Below are positions 25,373 through 35,500 of a stretch of DNA of 64,000 bases, one piece after another (within the stretch, counting starts at the first letter, position 1; each line of letters starts with the position of its first letter). Source of the DNA: Enoplolaimus lenunculus (taxonomy: Eukaryota > Nematoda > Enoplea > Enoplida > Thoracostomopsidae); the NCBI GenBank assembly GCA_030248215.1, contig JASANG010002922.1, forward strand, positions 1 through 64,000. Direction: 5' to 3'. The position numbers and the translations under genes are program-made. The notes beneath the pieces were generated by a model. The model searched no databases, was not told the origin of the DNA, and saw only the letters and a list, made by a program, of their open reading frames with translations.

Positions 25373-25632
25373 CTGTAGTGACCTAAATAAAAGGGACTGA
25401 TATTTATTTGGCGTCTCTAGATCGCACCCCTGTTATTCGCGTTACAGACTGTTAATTATTTTTAACGCGCCTTCCGCCGCCCTTCGTTACTGATATATAT
25501 CCGGTGTTGCAACTATTCGTGGAATTAAACGTTATATTTGTTTTGTATCAAAAGCTTGATCAATAGTGCAAGGTTGGAACTCAAAATGTCGGCCGACTCT
25601 TATTACCGTCTTCTTAATTCTGGTAACTACAG
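25373..25632. mobile_element. MITE family E, short copy
   Basis: CTGTAGTGACCTAAATAAAA at the left and GGTAACTACAG at the right, both next to TA. Only 260 bp, so about 170 bp of the interior is missing compared with other copies. Confidence 0.8.
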
Positions 25633-25779
25633 TATAATATAATGGCGAAAGGCCTACAATAAATTTGGGATAAATAAAAAATTTCAAAAGAGTGGCCGGA
25701 TCCAGGATTTTCCGGCAGGGATGGATACCTTATGGGTGTTTAAACTTTACTGTCTTTGCATCGCGTCTGAGTTTGCGAA

Positions 25780-26214
25780 ACCTTACTTATGTATAACTAT
25801 ATTTAAGTACGTGATAAACAATTACTTAAATAATTTGACGTTTGTAAAAGCGTACTTAAGTAAAAACTTAAGCCGATGATTGCATTTGACAGGGTTCGCA
25901 CTTATGATTTAGAATACTATTTTCCGTCTCATTATGAGTACAGACGCAAGGTACATTGCCAAACCGACTCAGTGTGAGTCGAATTTGACTGTGGCGCAGA
26001 CGAATTTTGACTCGGTTTGTGTCGTCCGGAAAAGCCTATTTCGAAAAGAGTCAATTTGACTCACCATTTTTTTGCAGTGTATCGCTTTGATGTAAATCAT
26101 AATTGATACGTACTTTCTTGTGGAACTTTCGCCAAACTGGTATTTCTTCGTAAGTAATTACTTAAAGCATAACTTAAGTAAATACTTATTAAGTAACGAT
26201 TACGGAAACCAACT
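25780..26214. mobile_element. MITE family G copy split by family B
   Basis: Both sides carry the family G AACTTAAGTA/ACTTAAGT palindromic words, ending in GCGAAACC at the left and GGAAACC at the right. The centre is taken up by a family B element at 25954-26079. Confidence 0.6.
25954..26079. mobile_element. Palindromic MITE family B, partial, nested
   Basis: CATTGCC at the left and TTTTTTTGCAGTG at the right with TA on both sides; GAGTCGAATTTGACT, CCGGAAAAGCCTATTTCG and GAGTCAATTTGACTC match the other copies. About 95 bp of the left arm is missing. Confidence 0.75.
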
Positions 26215-26719
26215 CCGTGTTTAGTAAATATTTCCGTGCGTCAAAGTTCACCATTCCGCCGCAACGCACAAGAATTGATGAAATTGGTTCGTCAACGCTT
26301 CAGGGCCCGCAGCCATCTCACCTAGCTAGAGGAGGCTAAAAATTATTCAGGAGGGGCATTTCAAGGTTTTCAATGACTTACAAGCAAGGTTTAAAATCGT
26401 CTTGGGGGGGCAAAATTTTTCCATGGGGCTGAGCCCCCCCGGCCCTCGCATGGCTACGGACCCGCAACGCTTTAATCATTTTCGGCTATTTTGCCGGTAA
26501 ACATATTTTGTCTTTCAAGGCGACTATGTGCATTGGAAAGTTTTCAGCACAGTACGTCTGATGGTATAGTATACATCGTCATCTTCCAAGATCCGCCGTC
26601 ACTGGTTCGAAACTAACAACAAATACTGGGTACTATGCTTGCTTTACCACCACAAAAGTCCCCTATGTTGGTACTAACGGTCTGCACGACCCCTGTTTAA
26701 AGTTTTGCCCATAGTTAAT

Positions 26720-26790
26720 GACCACGCCGGGAATCGAACCTCGGCCCTCTTGCGCTCGAGCCAAGCATGCTACCACTACACTACGCGGTC
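26720..26790 (-). tRNA. tRNA-like sequence, probable tRNA pseudogene or SINE head
   Basis: 71 nt with a 7-bp acceptor stem (GACCGCG with CGTGGTC, one G-U pair), A-box TAGTGTAGTGG and B-box GGTTCGATTCC. The anticodon stem keeps four pairs; if the loop is CTCGAGC the anticodon would be CGA (Ser), but there is no long variable arm. The T stem has two mismatches. No CCA is encoded, as expected in animals. More likely a decayed tRNA or tRNA-derived repeat than a working gene. Confidence 0.5.
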
Positions 26791-27276
26791 GTTGCAACAA
26801 CTTCTTATACCGGTATATGTGCACATGCATGGCAACATTTACTTTAACATACACTTACGTGCACATATACCGACACCCTACATATATAGGACCAAATCCT
26901 GTGTTTCTAAACTTGTAAAGAAAATAGATTTCCTAATCGCCTAAAACAATGTTTTTTTATTTATTCTTAGGCTTAGAAATATGCTTATAATACTGTTACG
27001 GCTCTGCTCTGTATATTGGTTTAAAATTTTATAGCCCGAAATGACTCCGGTGCGACCACAAATGCCCAAGGAAGATATTTTGAAATTTAATATAAAAGTT
27101 GTACATTCTTCTAACAGAATATATATTAATTTGTAATTTATAAAAATATTCTTTTATTTATAAATTGTTGGTCAAATAATGGTCAACACGTTGTTTGAAA
27201 TGGTTTATGTATAAGGTCAAACTAGATATAAAATCATTGTTGTCAGTTCAGCTGCCAAAACTGACAAACCTAATTC

Positions 27277-27556
27277 GGCCCATGTAAAGAGCGGGGGCGG
27301 AACGTTTTTCTGTCGGACTAGAATAGAGTAAGCTTAAGCGTTAGACAAATTTTTTTGTTCGGCGTAGGCTTAGGCTTAGGCTTATGCTTAGGTTTTGAAA
27401 TACGATCATTCTTCCACTTAGGTTTAGGCTTAGACTTAGGCTTATGCTTAGGTTTAGGAATACGCTCATTCTTCCACTTAGATTTAGGCTTAGGCATAGG
27501 CTTAGGCTTAGGAATATGCTTATTATGTTGTTCCGCCCCTGTTCTTCACATTGGCC
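27277..27556. mobile_element. MITE, TTAGGC-bearing family, complete
   Basis: Ends GGCCCATGTAAAG and CTTCACATTGGCC with a perfect 8-bp target duplication CCTAATTC (27269-27276 and 27557-27564). The interior has two copies of a higher-order unit: a TTAGGC run followed by a GAAATACG/GAATACGC..TCATTCTTCCAC spacer. Confidence 0.93.
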
Positions 27557-27599
27557 CCTAATTCAAAGCCTAACAATTTTTGGTTATTATTTATTACTT

Positions 27600-28095
27600 T
27601 GAGCAATTGTTATTTTAACGATTTCAAACTGAAGCGCTACTGTATTTGCCCATTTTCTCAGATATGAATAGTAACTATTACCAGTTAGTGATAGGTTTTC
27701 AAACTGACCAGTTTTGCGGTTGATCATTTCAGTTTTTGAACAGAAATAGGAAAACTCAAACTGATAAATTGTACTGAATATCAAACCTTTTCGTTCAGTC
27801 ATTTCGACAGCTTCAACATCTATCGCAACACAACTGGTGACAGGTGCTATACACATTTGAGAATATGATTCCATAATCTCAAATACGCATAGTATTTATC
27901 AATAGTTAGCGATAGGTTTTCAAACTGACAAACTGTTGCAACCGCGAATTGCAAAATTGCTCCAAAAGTAGATTAACATAAAATACGAGGAACAGGCTGA
28001 GTATCAAAAATCACGGTTCTCATTGGTTCGAAAGCTACAAGACTTATCACCAACTGGTGATAGGGGCTATTCACGTTCGAGAATATGGGTCATGA
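27600..28095. mobile_element. MITE family D pieces
   Basis: Two broken copies. Both contain GGTTCGAAAG..ACAAG, the palindrome TATCACCAACTGGTGATA or a variant, and ends like CATTTGAGAATA. Better copies are at 31,841 and 41,747. Confidence 0.5.
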
Positions 28096-28615
28096 CCTTA
28101 CAATTCCGAAACAACACATTTGGTATCACAAACGGTCGGAGCCGCATTTTAATTGGCCGAAAAATTCAAACCGTGATATGTAAGCTAAGACTATAGGTTT
28201 TTGAAATTTTTTTACAAACCGACACCGTCCGGCGGTCGCCACCCTTAATACAACGTTCAACTTTGTCCAAAAAGTCTATTTCTACTAAAAAATTTTCAAT
28301 TATTACAATTAAAAATTTTCGCCAAATTTTAGCTTTATATATTTTGGTTCAATTTATAAATTTTTTGGCTCGATGACGTCATTCGAACAGCATTCAAGCT
28401 ATCCGAACGCTCCTTATACGATTACGCACTTGTGGACCATTAACAATTTTCAACACCATTTCGACTCGCGACAAACACTCGACAGTGTGACATTTCGGCA
28501 TACCAACGATCAAAGTTTGTACAACTTTTGCCTTAGAGTGTACAAGTAAATATAAGCTTGTCATGGATATTTCAATTTCATGTAAAAACAGTTTGAACAA
28601 AAGACTTTCAACGTA

Positions 28616-28895
28616 CACTGTATCGATGTAAATTCCAATGAGTTGATTAATCAATTCAACTAGCGAGTTGGTTATTTCTGAGTTAATAGCAGAAAACTTT
28701 AATTCACTCTGAGTCGAGTTGATTCACACTCTGTGTTGAGTTGACTCTGGGTGAGTTGAGTTGACTCTGGGTGAGTTTGTTAATTAACTCAGAGTGAATT
28801 GAATCAACTCAAAATTTTGAGTTCTGATAGTCCTAACTTAGACTGAGTGACTCAAGTCACTCTGAATTGAAATCAACTCACTAAAATTTACAGTG
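28616..28895. mobile_element. Palindromic MITE family F (GAGTTGA/TCAACTC)
   Basis: Ends CACTGTATCGATGTAAATT and AAATTTACAGTG with AATGAGTTGATT/AATCAACTCACT inside. The middle is a dense set of GAGTTGACTC words in both orientations. It resembles family B in design but differs in sequence. Confidence 0.65.
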
Positions 28896-29464
28896 AAGTA
28901 TGATGGCTATAAATCAGCAAATAAGCTGGCTGTTTTCGGACCGACATGCTTAAATTCAACGTCCATCGGGTTACCCCAGAAATATTCCCACTTAGTTATA
29001 ATCCATGGACCCAGTGGTATATCACCAACGCCTAAATCTCACCTAAGCAAGATCGTAAATCTAAATTTGAATCCAAATCTCAATTTGAGCTTGAATCCAA
29101 GCTCTATAGACTGAGTCGAAATGTGAGCAAACGTCGAGAGGTTTGCCGATTTTGTTCCGTATCCGTTCGATAAATTTGTGATTTATCATTATAAAAGTAA
29201 CAAAGCACATGCACCTGGAGCCATATTCTCAACTGCGTTTAGCACCTGTCTTATCCTCAATTAGCAATAGATTTTCATACAAGCGAACTGCGCATCCTGT
29301 GGATTTGAAAATTTAGGCACACGAAAGAAAAGGTTCCTGTACACTTTCACCAGATCTGAAATTAACGCATAATTAACGCGTAGGCTTGTCGTTAGGCTTA
29401 GGCTCAGGCAATGGCGTAGGCACAGGTTTAGGCTTAAGGCTTCGGTAGGAGTCTTTTCCGAAAC

Positions 29465-29825
29465 CGAAGCCTAAAGCATGAGCTTAAGGTTTACGTTCAA
29501 TTAGTCTCTAGTTTGAAAGTTACCAGCCCTGTTATCATCTGCTATGTGCTCTCCACAGCGAAGAATATACCTCTTTATTCTAAGCTTAAGCAAAATCCTG
29601 AACCCAAGGCTTACGTTTGAGACTCTTCAGTTCGAAGGTTACAAGCCCCATTTATCAGCTAGCATGCGCTTATGCACAGCTAAGAATATGGCTCTTTAGC
29701 CTAAACTTAAGCCTAAACCTGAACCTCTAACTTGCGTTTAAAAGTCTCCAGTTCGAATGTCACAAGAGCTGTTCATCAACCGGTAATAGGTGCTCAGCAC
29801 ACCTCAGAGCATAACTGTTTAGTTT
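29465..29825. repeat. Three-unit tandem repeat (about 120 bp)
   Basis: Three diverged units each run: CCTAA(A/G)-type words, TTACG/TTGCG, TCTCCAGTTCGAA-type, GTTACAAG-type, a CTGTT(A/C)ATCA segment, a GTGCTC..CACAGC segment, then TATACCTCTTTA or similar. They contain fragments of the TTAGGC and D families. Confidence 0.6.
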
Positions 29826-30945
29826 GACCCGTATTTCAGTCGAGAAGTCGAAAGTCATAGAATCGAATTTCATGTCCACATCATTCCACCACATCAACAC
29901 GACCGTGATCACAATCGTTCGATTTGGGGTACCATTTGTGTACTGGACAAAGATGGCAATCAGTCACGAAGCCGTGAATTTTACGTTTCTAATCATCGAA
30001 AAGTAGGGCCTAAAACGCGGTCCGCCGCCGGGCCAGTAACCAAAGGGGCCAGGCGTGGGGCTCCGGCCCCCTGCAAAAATTTTAGCCCCCCTACAAAATT
30101 TTACACCTTGCTTGCAAGTCACTAAAATCCCTTGAATGTCACTCCTGAAACATTTTTAGCGCTCGCCCCTAGCAAGGTGAGCTGGTTACGAGCATTGGTC
30201 CGCCTGAGCTGATTTGTGTTTTTTCTAACGAAAACAAACTTTTCTTATTTGAATAGGCGGTTCTAATTTTTTCCTTATGAAATAATTCGTCTATCCTAAT
30301 TGGAGCACTAACCACAAAGTTGCGGCCGTACGTAAATGTAAACCATTTCCTGTCTTAAAGTCTTATTATTAAGACCCTCAATATTATAAACATGTATCTT
30401 GGTTTTTCAATGTTTTTACCGCTTTTGTATATGAAGGCACTACATATACATCAGTGTTTTAACCAATTTCAAGCATCACCATGAAGTTTGCTACGCCTTT
30501 AAACTTTAGTGTTAGAATCACGCTTATACTGCGGAACTAAAGCAGTTGGTTAAGGGTTTATTTTCTGGTCATTTTTATTAACAAAATCTCGAAGCCAATC
30601 ATGACTGCATCGTTATTTTTTAGTCGGAAAGCTACGAAAGATTTATTTGTCTCTACTACGATGCGATTGCACAACGTGAAATTCAGCAATTTTTGCAATT
30701 ACTGCAATCTGACGGATCTTTGAAGTTGTTTGCGAAACTGTGGTATTACGATTTGAACAGTTATGATCGATTTTCAACGCGTTCGGATGATTCCCAGTTC
30801 CGACGTGCGTAAGTGACGATAGCGTTAAGCATGTGAGATATACTTGTCCTGGTGCATATGCAATATATTCAACGCACATTGTATAGTATGCTTGCCGGCA
30901 GTATACGGTCGACACATATATTATACGAAAGACGCAGTTGGACAC

Positions 30946-31025
30946 GCGGGCTACGTGGCGCAATGCTAGAGCGCATCCCTCGGAATCCGCAGGCTTGAAG
31001 TTCGATCCTCGCTCGGTATGCCTGC
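30946..31025 (+). repeat. tRNA-like repeat (family T)
   Basis: GCGGGC and GCCTGC can pair as an acceptor stem. A-box-like TGGCGCAATGC and B-box-like AGTTCGATCCT lie between. The leader (GTATGCTTGCCGGCA) and trailer (TAGACTGACA) are shared with the copy at 38,756, so the unit is dispersed as about 200-250 bp. Confidence 0.6.
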
Positions 31026-31317
31026 TTTTCCAACAGCTTAATTAATCAGGTCTATGTCCCGGTTCGAACCTAGACTGACAGTTAACAGTTGGCTGATTTT
31101 GTACGCCAGTTGCTGCATTTACTCATGGACTTGAGCATAGGTTGCTGCGTGTTGGAGATTTTGTGAGATAGGTATACCTGTTCCGCTATACGAGCTTATG
31201 GTCGGGTTCGTTGTTCGGCATCGAAATGGTTCTATCTCAAAATGTTAAGCTTTACCTTAATATATTTATAGGCAGCGATTGACCCCACGCAGGCTGCCAT
31301 CTAGGTACTGTATTGAC

Positions 31318-31748
31318 CCGAATAAGAGGGGGGCTGATATTTATTTGGCCTCTTCATAGGGTACCCTACCTTGTTATTCTGTTACGGACTGTTATTTATT
31401 TTTAACCCACGCTCCGCCGTCCTTCGTTACTGATATATCCGGTACTGCAACTATTCGTTGAATTAAACGTATATTTGTCTCGTATCAATAGTTTGAGCGA
31501 TAATAAAAGGTTATATTAGGAATGTACTTTCATAATTTACGTAGGCTTTAAAGTTTCGAACTCAAATTATTTGGTCCTGGAGTCATTTATGTGCTATAAT
31601 TAGGGTTAATTGACATTTATGGACTCTAATTAGGGTTTGGGGACTCTATCCGCTTACGAACTCTTATTAGGGATACGGACTCCTATTGATTCGGACCCAA
31701 AATGGGGACCCCCCTCCTTATTACCCCCTCTTATTCGGGTCATTACAG
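31318..31748. mobile_element. MITE family E, complete
   Basis: CTGTATTGACCCGAATAAGA at the left and TTATTCGGGTCATTACAG at the right, TA duplicated on both sides. 431 bp. Confidence 0.88.
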
Positions 31749-31840
31749 TAGGTACTTGATTACTTACCCATATAAAGTTTCCCCACACACATAACGACCA
31801 TGAGTCTAAATCTAAGCCTGAAAAGAAGCCTAAAGGTCTT

Positions 31841-32060
31841 GGCCCAATTCTCAAATGTGTATAGCAACTATCGTCAGTTAGTAAGATACTTTCAAACTCA
31901 CAAACTATTGCAGTTGTTGAACTCAAAATTGGTACAGCAGCAGAGAAAACCACACGCGACACACTTGCTGAATCTTGAGCATCATCATTAACCGGTTCGA
32001 AAGTTACAAAAGTTTATTGCCAACCGGTGATAGGTGCTATACTCATTTGAGAATACGGTC
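31841..32060. mobile_element. MITE family D, complete
   Basis: Ends GGCCCAATTCTCAAATGTGT and CATTTGAGAATACGG..CC. Inside: CTATTGCAGTTGTTGAACTC, GGTTCGAAAGTTACAAAA and the hairpin-forming CCAACCGGTGATAGGTGCT. No clear target duplication. Confidence 0.7.
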
Positions 32061-32595
32061 CTCAACTGAAGCGTGAGCCTAAACCTAAAGCTGCGAAGGT
32101 GTAGTCATATAAACACTATGGTGGGAAATTTTGAGTCTTTTCGGATTCCCACGAAAATCAGCGTTTGACTAAAAATGATCGGATTTGTGGAAAAGTAGAC
32201 AGGTACCGCAATGCACAAACTGCGTGCTATAGTGTGCGATACTATGCTTAGGTGAAAGTAGCAAAACCTAGATTGCGTTCATGGCACGGCAAGGCGCACG
32301 CCAGTAGCCAGCTCAACTTGCTACGGGCGTCAAAAAATTTTCAGGTGGGGCATACAGGGTTTTCGTTGACTTACAAGCAAGGTTGAAACATTTATACGGA
32401 GGCCAAATTATTTCTAGGGGAGTTATGAGCGGTCCATGACTCCAGTTGGTTACGGGCCCGGCGAAGCTTTTGTATAAATTGCTGTGACGGCTTTATTCAC
32501 CCGTGAATTTACAAAAAATGCCCCCTTTTATTATTTGAATTGAAAAGTTTTGCTTTTGCCCGAATATATAAACTTTACAGACTGGTTTTATTACT

Positions 32596-35500
32596 ATGTG
32601 CCAAAATTGCCACTTCAGCGCACGTCGTTTGAATCCATTTGGTCCACCAACGCTGCCAATTGCTTCCGTTGAGCCTTCAAACACCTTGGAACCCCATCGC
32701 ACTGTAACATCAAGCGCGTCACAAATTTCGCCTAACGAATTTTCGTATACCGGAGCCGGATCTGACAATGATTTAGCATTGTTCCGATCCGGAATGTTAG
32801 CCGATTGTTATATTACCGTCACTGAAACCGGAAACACAACTCGTATTCCGGTACACAAAGTTATACTCTCAAGCCGAAGCAGCGTGTTCAGTACTATGTT
32901 CAGCTCAGGATTGCGTGGTAAACAGTTTAATTTTATTGTATGGAATATGCAAACAAGTGTTTAGGCTTAGGCCTAGACTTAAGAATAAACTTCTAAGTCA
33001 AACGTTTAGGCTTGTGTTGGGCCTTCGACGAATTTTTTCCTAAACCTGAACTTAAGCTGAGGCAAAACAGTAATCGTGAGAATGAAAAGCGGTGCCCTAT
33101 TTCATGGCGTTTAGGCTTGTGTTGTGCCTTCGGCGAATTTTTTCCTAAACCTGAACTTAAGCTGAGGTAAAACAGAAATTCTGCGAATTAAAAGTGGTGC
33201 CTTATTTCATGGCATTAAATATGCAATCAATGCCTATTTATGACGGGTAATTTATCCTGTATTCGGCCAATGTTACTTTTAGGTGCGAAACAGTAGATTC
33301 AGCGTATTCCTAAGCCTAAGCCTAAGCCTAAGCGTTGCAAAAATGTGTTCCTAAGCCTAAGCCTAAGCCTAAGCCTAAACAAAGAAATATAATTTAGAAT
33401 CTAAACCTACTCAGAAACCTGGACGCCCCTTAAAGTTACATGGGCCCTATATTCTGTGGTAGTTGTAGTTGGTATCTTTCATACGATAGCGATCGTTGAT
33501 CAAGCTGAAGGTTTCAGCGCCTATCACCAACGCTTAGCTTAAAAGTTTGTGCTTTACGCGACGCCCTTAAATGCAATTCTCCACCCGCTTTGAACAGGTG
33601 GATATTGCACGATTGGCGCATCGTTTCGACGTGCTTAGATATCTCAGAGGCAGGGAAAACCGTGCTCTGACTGTAACCAAGAGTGGATGATTATTTACAC
33701 AAAAGTGTACAACTGGGCACATTCTGTGTACCAAAGAATGCATCAAGTGCATATTGCGTTTTTGGCCGACTCTCTCCTGTTTAACCCTTTCACTCATAGA
33801 GTATACTATCAGAAACTAAATACAATAATGTACGAGCAATGCAGACACTGTGAACAGTGTTTAACATTTATAACATATATGCGCAGTGCAAAATCTCCAC
33901 AAGACGTGAGAGCCTACTCGGGCTCGAGCGTCCAGCTCCTGTAGCTCAGTGGTCATCGTAAACGCCTCTTTCCAGTGAGACTGGGGTTCGAATCTCACCT
34001 TGAAATTACATCTTATACGAAATTGAAAATATTCATGGGAGACAACGTTAAGGGCGGTGGGTTGGAAATTGTGAAGACGAAGGAAGTACATCTTATGCTA
34101 ATGGCCAAAAAGCGTTACATTTATATTGATAAAATTCCAGGTGTATCATGCGACTTCGGGCCATCCCCCCATAAATAAAAAGGGTACAGGAAAAAACGCA
34201 ACGCGCGGTGGTACATTTTGGTATGACACTAAATGTGACAGTTACACACTCTTGTCTAAAAGTGAACATTTACCTCTCGTTATTATTTACGCCGACCAAA
34301 ATGGTTTCAAGTGATAATTTGGGCTTAGTTAGTAATCTTTAATCTTTTTTCACGTTTCAAACAGCATCTTTCAAAACGGTTTTTGTAAGTGGGCGAAACT
34401 CTAAAATACAATGAAACGCTTGCGTATCGAAACGCTATCAATGAACGTTTGTTAACTTTTGTCAAAATGCCTTGTTTCGTCATAAAAAACGCTTTTTTGT
34501 AAACGCAAAAGCGAATTTTTTTGCAGAATCTAAAGACGGAAGTTCAATTGAAATCGTTGACTCGACACTCGAAGCCGTTCATATAATGCTCAACTGGATG
34601 TATGCACCTGCGATTACATTACCTGGTATATGCTTCTCTAAGCAGTTCTATTAATTACCGGTCAGGGACTGTAATCCAGATTTCAATTCAGGAGAGTATA
34701 AGCTCATGTAAAAGTTTTTTTGCTAGCGAGTGCAGCAAGCAATAAAACTTTTTTGAGCGCAAGATTTTGAAAAGTTTTTGCAGCTGCAAATTATTTATCA
34801 TACAATAAAGTTGAAATTTTTAATTTAATAGGAAACATTTGTCTTGCATAGTAATGGCTGTGTTTTACTTGCACAGCGTAAAAATTATGGAAGTTGGGTA
34901 AATGTTTGGAAATATTTATATTCTGGCTCTTTCACACTTCAGTCGCAACCTCACGCAGGGCCGGTGCATCCACCCCCCGTTCCCACATTTGGGGACCCCC
35001 ACACCTAAAAGGGCCCCCACGTTAACCGGTTAAAACAAAACCGTTTAAGTTTTAAAATGCGTCTGGCTTCTCGCTCGCTTCGCTCGCTGTTTGGTGGCTC
35101 CAACCCTGGAATTCGTGGAGAGCCTCCATCCCTGCCTGCTCCGGCACTGAGCTCAGACGTAGGTTGCCCAAGCCTTTGCCTATTAAGCCTTATGCTAAAC
35201 CTAAAGAGTGAGCATTGAATTTAAGTGGAAGCACATGAAGAATAGGCTACGTTGTAAATATTTTTCAGTTGCGATGCCAGAAATTTTCTTTTTCGGTGGA
35301 AATTGTGGTTTTCTAACTCGTCTAAGATGTTTTAATTTTTGATCCATGTATAAACCAGCGGCGGAACAGTAGTATAAGCATTTTCCTAAGTCTTAGCCTA
35401 AGCCTGAGCAAAACAATTGTCTAAAGCTTAAACATACTCTATTTTCCATCCATGGAACAACGTTCCGCCGCTATAATCTTTACATGGGCCTATTTTAAGA

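Larger units (their letters stand above)
22684..32595. other. Repeat-rich intergenic region, tropomodulin to BTB gene
   Basis: No convincing host exon in about 9.9 kb. It holds the nested pair at 22,746-23,627, a TTAGGC MITE end (about 23,669-23,745), an A-rich tract (24,888-25,018), further MITEs, tRNA-like sequences and a tandem repeat, each listed separately. Stretches 23,750-24,770, 28,100-28,600 and 29,830-30,900 contain nothing I recognise beyond short repeat scraps. Confidence 0.6.

Noticed and set aside
26720-26790. Functional tRNA-Ser(CGA) gene
   Set aside because: No long variable arm, a mismatched T stem and a broken top anticodon pair; listed only as tRNA-like.
27355-27561. Small Leu/Gly-rich protein frames such as GLGLGLCLG and SLSLSLSL (also 35713-35910, 20752-21129)
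   Set aside because: They are translations of the TTAGGC hexamer in one frame or another, not genes.
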